Part shown: positions 24,101 through 36,217 of the stretch, one piece after another
How the letters are laid out: every line of letters starts with the position of its first letter
How positions within the stretch are numbered: position 1 is the first letter of the stretch
Origin: Seison nebaliae
Taxonomy: Eukaryota; Rotifera; Pararotatoria; Seisonacea; Seisonidae
Direction: 5' to 3'
Assembly (NCBI GenBank): GCA_023231475.1
Contig: JALJEE010002225.1
Location: 1 to 45,450 of the forward strand
DNA: 45,450 nt
The notes under the pieces: generated by a model
Told to the model about the DNA's origin: nothing
Databases searched by the model: none
What the model saw: only the letters and a program-made list of their open reading frames with translations
Made by a program: the position numbers and the translations under genes

Positions 24101-27100
24101 ACTACCGGCATATGGAAATGAGCAGAATGACGACGTATAAAATCGAAAGTTGTTTCATCGTCTATCTTCTCGAGGAATCGCTCATAGGCATAATGGACAA
24201 CTCCCTTCAACACTTCAACCGATTGATTTTGTTGAGTGTTCTGCAAATTGATTCCATTCGCAGCAAGAATTCTATCGCCTGGTTGTAATTGTCCATCATA
24301 TTCGGCTAAGCCATTAGGAATTAATCGAGTTATGACTACTTGATTATTTATCTGTTGTTGTTGCTGTTGTTGTTGTTGGGAGTCTCTATTGTCAGTCGGT
24401 GCAGTTCCAATAGAGAAACCTAATGATGGAGTGGGTAAAGAGAATTTGGCTCTCGGATCCAACAATGGCATTGACAAGTCGACATCATTCCTTTCCGCGT
24501 ATCTCTGCATTTCGAAAACTGTCGGCCATAATTCAATCGGTTGAACAATCTCATTCGTTCGTATCCTTTTCACTAATAATTGTACTTGAGATGGAGGCGC
24601 TTGTCGCAATGTATCCACAGCCACTGATCGTGGAACATTGATGCAAGAAACATTGTTCACTGAAACAAGAATGTCATTCAAACATAATCTGCCATCAATT
24701 GCTGCACATCCCCCGGGGATAATTTTCGTTATATAAATTAATCCTTCATTTTCCGCCAAATCATAATTTTGGAACGGATTTGAATGATTAACTCCACCAG
24801 CGATTGAGAAGCCTAATCCATTAACGAGGTTCTATAAACATTTTTACAATTTTTACTTTGAAAATTCAGTGCGAAAGAAAAGAAACCTTGTTTAATTGAA
24901 CAACCTCATATTCCCATCCACTTTCCGTCCAAATTTGAATTAATTGTTGCTGATAATTCATCTATTCAAATTAATTAATTCAAGTTTAACAAATTAATCG
25001 ATCGCGAATGGAAATAAGTGAAAATAAAATAGAATTTTTTCATACAAAGGAAAAGTTGTTAATAAGAGAAGCAGACAATTAATTACAAAGAAATAGAAAA
25101 TTAATACAACGTATGTGATAAGCACAGTAATTAAGTGAATTGGTGCAATAAATTTAAATTGAGAATAATATTATCATTATCATTATTGTTGTTTTTGTTG
25201 ATGTTGGTCGAGCAATAATAAGACAAGTTCTCAGAATAGGTATTAGGAGAAAAACGTGAACAACCAATCAATTATATATTGCATATGTAGAATTATGAGA
25301 GAAACTCGAATACATTCTAATTCTCCTAATTCATAATCGAATATTTAGTAGTTTCTCGTTAAAAAAATTTATTTTTAGGACATACTATATTTCTTTGAAA
25401 TTTTCTAATTAGAATAAAACGTCGAAGGCAAATGTTAAGAGTCACTTCTAATTAATTGAGTTGACATACATAACATTAAGAATGAACGACTATTTACCAA
25501 TTCAATTTATTGATATGAATGAATTGGTATAAATAATAAGAATTCGGTTCTTATTGCTCACTTCTTGTGTTTTTCTATTGAATTAGGAATGGAAATCATA
25601 TTATTCTCATTCGGATAATTAATTTCTATCAATATAACTCAATATATGTTCATCGTGCATTTCTCCCCCTTCAAATTTACGTCAATATCAATAATTATAA
25701 GGAATATCCATTATGGATTGAGTTTCCTAAAGATTCTTCTGTCAACTACTACTATTGGGATGTATGATAAGAGTACACAATTGTAATCGAGTTACAGATC
25801 TAACAATATGGAAGTAGAAATTATATCTAAATGACATCCAATTGAATTCCATCCTGAAAAAATGTGTTATGCAAGTCAACTAATTATTAATTAAAGAATA
25901 CATTTTTAACATTCCCATAACAATGACGTAATTTCGATTAATCGTAATATAATTCTCCTACTTTATTAATAATACGTACGGTTTTCAGTTATCGAATAAT
26001 GACATCGTTTCCGAAATGGAATGTTTGGAGTTGTAAGAGAATTCTTCTTCCTTTCACTACATAATGTAGGAAGAAGAGTTGGTAGATGATTACTACCCAT
26101 ATAACTAATCTATGAACATTTAATGCACGAGATCCATTATCTTACGACAACTTAGATAACTCATGGAAAATACGTAGGCAAACATCATGCAACAAACTCT
26201 CTGGTGCTTTGTTTCTCTTCTGATTAAAGAAAGAATTAATTTCATCTTCTTTTCTTTCAATTTTCCTAGGAAAATAAACACTATCAAATTAGTTCGTTTT
26301 TTCCCAAATTTTTTCTTTATAAAGAAATTGTCTTTTCTCGCATTTCATTTCTTTTCAGCTACAAATGTTACAAATATTCATTAAGAAATATCTTCTTATT
26401 GATGTGAATATTATCATTAATTGGAATGCCTTCCAAATTCTAATGGATATTCTAAATTGAATTTACTTTCAAAAAGAAGAAAAATATTGTAAATCATTAA
26501 AAAGGAGAAACTGATATTGATTCTTAAAGAAAACAAGGATGAAGGAGAAAATGATAAAGAATTTGAAAATGAAATTAAAAATGAACTCTAACGTTTTCAG
26601 CGAATTGTTGAGAGTGTTCCGATAATTTTGATGCAATATTGAATTTTGAAGAATTTTTATTTTTTCTACTATTGTTATTAGATATTTCCGAATTATCTTC
26701 TTTTTCGTCCTTACTATTATCCAATAATAATGGATCGGTAGAAGACACATTCACTCGTTTTCGTTCTTCTTGCACAGAATCATTAATCTCATCATTTGTC
26801 GATGGCACTTCTTTCGATGGAGCTATTTCTCCAATATGGAGATGAGATTCTTCTTTTTTAATATTAATCGGATCGTCTAAATTGATTGAATCAATATGAG
26901 ACGTATTATTTTGGTTCGACGAATTGTTTGTATGCAAATGGCTCCCAACATTTTGTCCATTTACTTTCGGATTGGATTGTTCGAAATTCAATTTATTTTC
27001 ACAGATTACCTTCTCTTCTTTACCTGAAACTGAATCATTGCTTACAGATGGATGAGGAGCGATTGACGTTCTTGTATTCAATTGCCAATTAGTCACTTGC

Positions 27101-30100
27101 GACTGACTCGTCTCATGGAAGTGGTGTGGATATGCTGGTATTATGATGTGAGGGTCGATTTGCGGATGATGTTGAAGAGAATTGTTATGAGGAGAATTGT
27201 ATGGGATTCCCTCCTGTTTAGTACATTGTTGTTGAATGTTGACTGGTAATGTTGGTTCGATCGTTTTATTCTGCTTCCGATCGTTAAGAACGGCGCTGGA
27301 AAAGGCCGATAATCCACCAATTATTTCTTGAGAGTTAATTGAATCGTTATTCTTTAAAGGATTTGATGATAGAAGAGAAATATATGTTTGAGTCAAAAAA
27401 AATTTTACTGGATGTTTATAAGATGAATTCTCATAAATTATAACATTAGATGATAATTATTAATTTTACTAATAATAATGTTAAGTTATTCATGGATAAC
27501 TAATAGATAATTATCTTTCCTCCTATTTCTCTCAAACAAACATCCTACAACTGTATATTAATAATAATAATAATAATAACAATAATATATTATTAAATTA
27601 TTTTCAGGTTAGTTTATATACTTGTAATGATTACACCTAATAATATTCCCATATTCCTCCAAACACACTTTTCTCAAATATCTTTTCGACATACTGATAA
27701 TAATACTTCATTTTTCATTGATGCTTACGGAATATTACATAAGTGAATTGTCAATAAGTAAAAATTAATATAACAATCGAATAATGACCATTCTAACGAT
27801 AATGAGAATTTCGTTTGATTGAGCAGCAAGTTCATAGGAAATTTCATGAATGAATCATTCAGCGCAGTTCCCTAAAATTTCCCTTTTGAGAAAAAATTAA
27901 TGGAATGTGATATGAGCAAAAAATTTCCTTTAGTCAAATAGACAACATACCAAAAGAAGAAAAAGCATCAACCAAATTTCGCTGTTGTTTATGTTCCACA
28001 AAAATGGATGAAGAAACTGATGTTCATTTTATCTCTCGTTCGCTAATCAGATATGTACAATAATAACATTCTTAAAATGCTAATGGACGCAAAATTTTGA
28101 GTTGAACTTTATTATTCCTCTTCATTTTTCTTATTCATGTCATCCAGAACATTTCAACGAACATTAACTTTGATGATTTAAAATTTTAATTCGTGAACAT
28201 TCAATTTATTCTCCACCGATAGGAATTAGGAAGGGCCGGACAGATAGTAAACTAAAAAATAATTGAATACATTTGATGAAATGAATTTATTTAAGATTCA
28301 TTGGAATGTTTACTTATATAAGATTAGCTCACACATACTCACCTTTAAATGTTAATGAATGACTCAACAAATAGTTGAGATGGAATATAATATAATTATG
28401 GATTGGTTTCATATGATTCCATATCTTTCGCTTCACTCACTCATAGTATAGTGTGGATAAATGCATAAATATTATTGTTTTGATTAGTGTGAACTCTAAT
28501 AATATTCCCATTTATTTATTCAGTTGCCTGTACATAATATAATTATTATACCACTATTCACCCTCTAGCAATCATAGGTGGTATTGTTGAAATTCAGAGG
28601 AAATAAATAAATAAACTACATAATAATATAGTGGAATTGATACACGTACGAGGAATAAATTCACAGGAAGATGTTGTTGACTTTCTGCAGCTGGCCGTAG
28701 GTATACACTAATACCAAAAATATGAATTAACTAAACTATCATTAAAAATGATTTATTAATGGAAGAATAGAGAATTTCACATTAACCAAATCGATTGACA
28801 AGATCTCATTACAGATATTCGACGTGATAACTAAATGAAATTCCCATTTCCAATATTTTTCTGGTAAAGATTTTTTTACTTATAATCTGATGTCATCTTG
28901 TCAACAATTCGTCAAATTCTGTTATCTGATTTATTAGGAACATGTAGAATGAAGGAACTGGTGGGATTAATAATAATACATCTTACTTAACCGAAACACA
29001 ATTGCTCATTGTAAGCAAATGAAGGAGGGGGAGAAGACTCATCAATGGAAAATAAATCGATCAAAACATCGGAATAAAAGAATCTTATTAAACTCAAGAC
29101 GATTGTGCCATATATTTCTGCCATGTCTTGAATACTTATGGACAATTGTGCTCGTACGGCCAAATAAATATTTCTAGCTCAACACTCATTCGACATGCAG
29201 TCAGTCATCCAACTGAACATCACATCAATTGTGTGGATTATAAGAGAAAAAGTTTAGGAAATATACGTACGTACAATTAGTATTCGTTTCGAACAATATG
29301 TTCATTTTATAACAATATTCGTCTTCCTATTATTCTTCCTTTCCATTGTCGTATATCTAAACGAACCACAAGTAAATAAATGCGTCAAATAATATGCACA
29401 TAACGATATTAATTATCGGTGCACATATTCATTTTCATTATTTCTCTTCGATTTATATAATATTATGTCTGATGTTCTTCTAATAAATTTCTTTTATTCC
29501 ACATCATATCCAAAAGATATTCTCATTTTATTTATATTTTTCTTATTAATTTTTGCATTTACACATACACACACATACACACATACACATTGACACATGT
29601 GCACAGTCATGATAATGATAAAAATAAGATCAGGGAATGTATTATTATTTTATAATTTTTATTTTATAGAAAAAAGAGAAATTTTCCTTCCAGTAAAATT
29701 CTTTCCTTCATCTTCTAAGAATACTTTACTTTCCATTGGTATAGAATAACAATAACAACAACACTATATAGAACAATAAGTGGAATAATAAGATTCGACT
29801 TTTACATTATTGCAATCTATTCAACTGTGCCCATTTCGTGTATGCAAGTGAATATTCATAAATATACATCATCCAACTCTCAGTCATCCACAACTCAATA
29901 AAGTAAATTTGATTTCGCCACAAGTACTATTATGACGTCGTATTTTCTTGCACGTACATCTGATTTAATCAAACCACAGTCTTACTGTGTAAAGTGACTG
30001 ATGGAAGTGTTATCGAAAAGAAAATAAAAGTTTCCATATCATCAGCTGTCATAAAAATTCATAATCGAACATGCAAATTATATTTTGTAGCGAAATTAAT

Positions 30101-31140
30101 ATTAGTCTATGAGTAAAGCGAACGTGAAAAATTATTTATAAAATCACCCCGAAAAACGACTAGAAGTTATTAAACAGACATTATTTTTCCATTAACACAC
30201 AATTGCACGAAGCGACAAAAATTTCTAATAAGAGAAAGAAAAAACTTACATGATTTTTCAATGGATCTTCTTCCATCAATTCACTTTCGTTATCCGTCGT
30301 GTAGACATTATGCGACTTGGTTAAACGATTCTCCGATTCATTCGATTGTTTCTCATCTAACGATAAATGATATTTGTCTAGCGGAACTAATGCTGATTTA
30401 TTAAGAGCAACAATATTTTGCATAATAATGCTACTTCTTTCACTTAAATTGTTTCTTCGTTTACATTCATCACTGGATTTGGATGAAGTTGAAGAATTGA
30501 AATTTGACCGCGTAGAGAATGCTGGTGAGTTTTTCGATGAAGTTTTATTCATTTTTTGAATTGATTCATTATTATCTAAATTATTTTCTATAGATATTGA
30601 TGATTTTGGATATGGAATCTCTTTTTTCGGTTTCGGCGATGAAGTTGCTTCCGGTTTCTTTAATTCCGTTTCAAAACAATAATCGTATTCGTCTTTCTTT
30701 ATTTCATTGAGATTGTTACCATCAATTATTTCTGTTGCTTCATTCCACTTCATTTGCACATTCGCTGTTTTGGATTCGTTCGTGGCCACGGATGATATTC
30801 CAGAAGTTGTTACTGTTGTCATTGATTTACTCAAAATTGCTTCACCTTTCTCCTTTCCACTAAACGAATTTTTATAGTTTAACAAATCTTTCTGATTCCA
30901 CTTGCCAATCATGGATTGTGAAACTTGAACTTTCTTTGACAAAGGAACATTCTCATCGAGGAGAATGACATCATAAAAATTGTACATTTCAACTAATGCT
31001 TGAAATAATTTCGATTTGAATAATCTCACCAATTTTTCAAGATTCGTTCGCAGTTGATGTTCCTCATGATTTGCCAATTTAACTGCATAATCTTCGATTA
31101 ATTCCAATGCTTTATGAGCTTCAGTTGCACGAACACTCAT
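15198..31140 (-). CDS. DLG1: Discs large (DLG) MAGUK scaffold protein
   Basis: Membrane scaffold of synapses and cell junctions. Exons in transcript order: 31140-30250, about 27429-26593 (acceptor uncertain), 24961-24887, 24831-23225, 23167-22962, 22928-22776, 17007-16911, 16853-16300, 16239-16189, 16138-16040, 15976-15804, 15759-15650, 15594-15198; about 1749 aa, nearly twice fly or human DLG1. Domains: L27 (1-60, [18 protein letters not shown]); disordered linker; PDZ1 (about 592-691, GLGFSIAGG); PDZ2 (about 728-851); Asn-rich linker; PDZ3 (about 1167-1254); SH3 (about 1283-1370, [19 protein letters not shown]); basic/Asn-rich hook; guanylate-kinase domain (about 1490-1684, [32 protein letters not shown]); and an extra 65-residue C-terminal tail. 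The exon starting at 24961 begins with ATG and could also be an alternative start. The PDZ changes are described under findings. The GK domain is expected to be a non-enzymatic phosphopeptide binder, as in other MAGUKs. Confidence 0.9.
17008..22775 (-). other. 5.8-kb DLG intron between PDZ3 and SH3 exons
   Basis: Bounded by donor GTTTGT at 22775 and acceptor GACAG at 17008. Both ends are fixed by the phase-1 join that reads [10 protein letters not shown] across the junction. Low-complexity AT-rich sequence with scattered open frames lacking any recognised motif. It may contain enhancers or alternative promoters. No nested gene, RNA gene or transposon was recognised. Confidence 0.65.
24355..24381 (-). 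repeat. CAR (polyGln) codon repeat in DLG PDZ2
   Basis: CAA/CAG codons encode nine consecutive Gln residues directly after the SLGFSIG carboxylate-binding strand of PDZ2, lengthening its beta2-beta3 loop. It is a likely site of length polymorphism. Confidence 0.8.
24962..26592 (-). other. 1.6-kb DLG intron
   Basis: Joins the linker exon ending FAEN to the exon starting [11 protein letters not shown], with donor GTTAGA and acceptor AATAG, phase 0. An inverted repeat with 9-bp arms (ACCAATTCA / TGAATTGGT) lies near 25497-25529. No gene is seen inside. Because the downstream exon starts with ATG immediately after the acceptor, an internal promoter making a form without L27 is possible. Confidence 0.6.
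27558..27590. repeat. AAT-type trinucleotide microsatellite
   Basis: Repeated AAT units with one AAC interruption inside a DLG intron; simple repeat with no sign of function. Confidence 0.7.
29558..29606. repeat. CA/CATA-rich simple repeat
   Basis: Imperfect ACAC and ACAT units inside the first DLG intron; simple repeat. Confidence 0.7.
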
Positions 31141-32794
31141 TTTCGTATTCTTTTGAATAATGATTCTTTTTTTCACACTTCCTTTTATAATTAGACGCGA
31201 AAAAGTTAAAGTAACGTGATTATTATATAATCATCTGGTAATGATATGAAGAATGAGAATGAAAAGAAGAAGATTATAATGATGAACGTCAATGAATGAA
31301 TAAATTAGATGAAGGAGAATGTGAGAAGAATATGGTGGTATAAACAGAATCAAACAACGGAGAAAAGTAGTTCTGATCGGTAATATCATCATCGACATGA
31401 ACATGATCAATTCTTCTTTATTGTCGATATCATTACCATCATCAGATGTGAAGTGGAAGAAACTTTATTTTTTTTAGTGTATTTGTCTGTACTTCACAAA
31501 TTGAATTGGATCATATCGATTTGATATACAACGGTAGGATGAGTATACAGATAAGATGTAATCTAATACAATATACTTGTCCTTCAATTTGAAGGAAGAG
31601 TGTCGCTATCAAAAAGTAGTTGAACTGAAATTTTCTCCGGGAAATTTTATTTATTTCACGATTTCTTTATTGTTATATTTATTATTTTATATTGCTATAC
31701 ATATTCATATATATTATGCTCATTATTCTTCTGGATGAGATATATTCTCAATTTGTCTTATCCCATTAATTTATACACCTTCCACTCTTCTCAATTTACA
31801 CTGACAATTGGAGATAATAATCACTTGTCATCTTCCTAAAGACATAACGAAATAGGAAAGTGCTCGAATAGCTACTGTTGTGTTACACCATCAACTCGAA
31901 GTTAAATGAAGACAAGTTCTATGGAGAAACTAAAACCTTCTTTTTGACAACTAAAAAGGAATTGATTGTTTTCGATTGACCAAAATATTTTTCTTCTTTT
32001 CTTAACATTGATATCCAATTATTTTCTGCTCAACATTATTCTCCCCTCCTTCCATTCTCCCTGGAACTAAGATAACTATTCTTTCCAAGCAATCCTTCTT
32101 AATCAATTACATATCCATCAAATATAATCTAATTAATTAAAAAAATAATCATGATCATAATAGAAATATTAAAAGATACGAGTGTGACGTATTTCTTTTC
32201 TTGTGTAAAAATGAGTGGGTGAGACGATTTTGCTTGATATAGTATCAAATCGTATTAAAATAAGAATTACATTTACCTTTGGTCTTTTCGAAGTTTAACA
32301 TGAAAAAACGAAAAGAAATTAATTTTGTAAGACGATTCGAATTATCTTATACGAAAAGGACATTCTATATTTCTAATTTCTGACAATTATTCTTTCACCA
32401 CATCTTTAATCTTACAAAAATCGAACTGGAATATGGTCGATTATTTATTTTCGAGTATAATTATTGTAACATATTATATAATGAAATTTTATAAAAATAT
32501 AACAATATCATTCTTCTTTATGTTCCAAATACCTGTTGATTTTTCTAAATTTTTTTTGTAACTATTTAAATATATCATGATGTAGTATAATGTAGTTATC
32601 GAATTTTCTATCAAATTCATTAGGCAGCCAACAACTTCTACAATCATTCAAACTTTAAATTCATACAAACGGAAATTGAATAATAACATCTAAGAAAATA
32701 GTAACTCTTCATCAAAATCATTTTAACATGATCATAAAAAATTATATGTTCTTATAGTTTTTGGTTCTATTTTGCAAAATCATTCTAATTATAA

Positions 32795-32819
32795 CTAATT
32801 AGTATTGCATACTAATTAG
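32795..32819. repeat. Perfect 11-bp inverted repeat with TAATTA cores
   Basis: Arms CTAATTAGTAT and ATACTAATTAG are separated by TGC. Each arm contains TAATTA, the core recognised by many homeodomain proteins. It lies about 1.65 kb upstream of the DLG start codon, so a regulatory role is possible but unproven. Confidence 0.7.
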
Positions 32820-33660
32820 CAGAAGTATCCGTCTGATATTTTTAAAATAACAATTTGACGTTATCATTTACCAATACTCTCATCGTATACATTTGAATAG
32901 TTTGGTAACGGTTAGTCAATTTTCATAGGTATACCGTCCGAAATTAGTATAGAAAGTTGTCCACTTTATTAAATAAGGATAAAATGGAAAAGAAAGGTTA
33001 ATAATTGTCCGACAATGGACAAAAAGTAATATTTTTAAGATTTTCTTAATAAATTTTGAATAAGACTAGTCTGCTAATGGGGAATTGGGATTGTTATGAA
33101 TAATAAGAATACACTAGACGCATTAAGAAAATTTTTCTATTAATGCATAAAATTTTAAACAGTACACATAACATCATCTGATAATTCATAAAGATGTTGT
33201 GTTCAAATTCCAATACACATGTTGGTATTTAGCCATGCATTCGTCGATTTTTACTAATTACATTTACTACTCGATTTCGTGTTTATCATATTATTCATGG
33301 TTTTGATTCGATTATCGATTTTATATAAAACAATTTACCTGATCATGTTGATTTGATCATGAGAAATATGTCTAGAAATCAAATAGAATATGATATGTAG
33401 TCGAAGAAGAAATCGGTCGTTATCGATTGAGAATAATGAAATAAATTAGAATCGTACGAATCAGGTTGAATAGAGAAAATTAATGAATGTTCAATTTATA
33501 CTATTATTGATGGAAAAAAATTGTTCTACTATATAACTTTCGTCATAAGATGCATCTCAAAGGAATGAAGTACATGTACGGGCATGTGAACATCAACCTC
33601 AAACAAATCAAGTTTTTATTGCCGTCGGATATCATTCTCAATCGCTTCGTTTATTAAATT

Positions 33661-33678
33661 CATCATCATCATCATCAT
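33661..33678. repeat. CAT trinucleotide microsatellite
   Basis: Six tandem CAT units in non-coding spacer DNA. Confidence 0.75.
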
Positions 33679-36217
33679 AATCGACAACAAAAGCAACATC
33701 TTATAACCAGATTTGTATTGTTCCATTAAGGAACTAAGATCTAATTGAATATTTGATCATACATATCTCACATTCTCCACAATTCTTTCCTCTTATCGAA
33801 ATTCACAAGCAGCTTCTCATCTGAAATTACTAGTGAAATTATTTGGTTGAACATCAACGAACGATCGAGTTCCGTTTGCTCAACAATCGATACATGATAT
33901 GATGTCGAATTGCGTACGATTTTTATGGAAAACCACCATGAGTGTTGAGAAGAAGAAATAAATGAGAAAAGAATGAGGGAAATCACTCAAAATAAAATAG
34001 TTTTCTTGAGAGAAAATAACGATTACATAAGATGCAATATGTTAACACTGCTAATCTTACTACTTTCACTTGTGGAACTAATAGAACGTTTATGTGAAGG
34101 TTATGAAGCACACCACTTCACCCGGATAAGTGTGTTCTTCGAACAAACAAATTTATATTTAACATCATTTGAAGATTTGACGGAAGAGAAATGGAAGAAA
34201 AGTAGAGACAACCAAACACAATTTACATATATATAATAGTAGTATAAGGAAGCAAAAAATAGAATTGACAAATGAAGGAACGCGAAGAGATTCTCTTCAA
34301 GAGAAATTCTCTTTGGCTTCATCAGATGAATGAACATGCATATGGTGTTTTCAATAGAATTAAGGAGTTATGATCTCAACTCGCCTGGAGATATGAGAGA
34401 GAACAATAATCAATTTAATTTATCATTTAAGTAAACGATTTCCATGATTTACAAAGAATGATGTCATCATACTGAATTGATTATCTTTTCACGACCATTG
34501 ATACCATCATTCTTTCCTAATGTCACTTCACTATGATTCATCGTCGAATAAATGAATTATTTCGATTTATTTTCAGTTTATTGCTTCGTTTCGTTCAATT
34601 CATTAAAGGGAGAAATATAAAAAAAGTAAAAGAAATTTAACAAAGAAAGAATTAAAAAAAGTTATCTTTTTCTCTTTTTTCCCGAACAAAAGGTGTTTGG
34701 ACGTACATGTTAAAAGTTTCGTATTTTAGGTACTAGCTAAAACTTGCTAGTCAAAGGAGATAAACGGATTAACATTCTCATTTTATCCTTAAGAGAATAG
34801 AGATGGAAATAGAAATGAAGCTGCTAGGGTTTAGAACATCTTGAAAGGCTAACTCGTTTTTAACGACTTATTTTCAATTCATCTTTCAATATTACATGAT
34901 TATTTTTAACATTTCCGGCACTTATACAAATTTTTCCATTCGTAATATGATGTTCACAATTATTTTCCATTAAAACAGTTCTCATCTCAAATAGAATTTT
35001 TACATTTTGGTAATTTATTACAGTTTTCTGGGATCAAATTCAAATGGTCATCGTAATTATTATTGTTAGATAAGAATGAATTTAAACATTATCTAATAGA
35101 TCGCTATCTATCATTATCTCTTATCAAAACATTTTAAGTATTTAATAAAAAAAGAGGTGTAATGTGTTTGATTTAGATTATCTGACTTTAATAGACGTAA
35201 TTGCTATCTCCAGTTACTCCCAATATTGATATAAAATATAATTTCCTAAAGATTGTTTATTTATTTATTTATTCTACAATTATTATTTCCGTCATGTTCA
35301 AAGTTCATCGGAAATAAAGTGATGAATAAACAAATCTCTTATTGGTTGACGGTAAATATTGGATCCATTGATTCTCTTCACCTGTCGATTACATCCGACT
35401 GTAAAATATATGAATATAACTGTTAATAAACATTACCTAAAAATAAAAGCGCTACTAAAATAAAGGTAGTCTTGTAAATTAAAATCGAATTAAAAGAAGG
35501 AAGTATTTAACATGGAAGGTTGGAATGATGTTATCACCTACAAAATTATTTACAAACTATTCTTTAAGAATAATACTATGAATAACATTATAAAAATGTG
35601 TCTCCTCACTCTTATTCGACTTAAGTGGAATACGATATATATAAAGAGATCGTTATCAAGATTATGATAGTTACCTATTCTTCTCCGTTGTTTACTTGTT
35701 ATTAATCGTCCATTAAAACTTTCGTGTCATAAATTCATTTAATACTTCACTGACTGGAACTTGTGATAAAATGCCTAAGACATAGAATATTTCCAACTCG
35801 ACTAATTATCATAATTAATAACGGATAACTTATTGCATGGTAACATATTTCAATTTGAATTATATTTCGAAATGACTGAACTGAATATAATCATATTTAT
35901 TTTACTTACAGCACATTCCTCACTACTAAAGTTTTTAGTAAATTAGATCAATGTCTAATTCAAATAATATTATTAATTGACTTAATGAAATGGCGGGAGA
36001 TAATCATCAAACTAATAACAATAATTTGGAATTCAGATAACAATTGAAATTTTTCGAAAATTTTTACGTTCAAAACATCACATTTATTTTAAGATTTTTT
36101 TATTTTACTAGTTTTCTAGAATGAAATAAAAAGAATGACTAGACGTAAAATTTTAGAGAACAATAAATATAATAGAAAATAAAGTAATCTGAAAAAGATT
36201 TTAGATTATAAATCTGG

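Larger units (their letters stand above)
27430..30249 (-). other. First DLG intron (about 2.8 kb) with microsatellites
   Basis: Donor GTAAGT at 30249 is the only full animal consensus donor in the window. The acceptor is placed at about 27430 by phase but is uncertain, and small alternative exons may exist. Low-complexity tracts include an AAT run near 27558-27590 and a CACA/CATA tract near 29560-29605. No gene is recognised. Confidence 0.5.
31141..36217. other. Gene-poor spacer between DLG and V-ATPase H
   Basis: Five kilobases without any coding exon I can support. Short open frames on both strands (for example at 33768-33986 and 33973-34236) have neither motifs nor family resemblance. It should contain the DLG promoter near 31141 and the 3' end of the V-ATPase gene, with a TTTATT minus-strand poly(A) candidate at 36083. 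It also holds inverted repeats (32795-32819 and about 34284-34312) and a CAT trinucleotide run near 33661. Confidence 0.5.

Noticed and set aside
33768-34337. Overlapping short frames on both strands
   Set aside because: No motif, biased composition and mutual overlap; treated as spacer.
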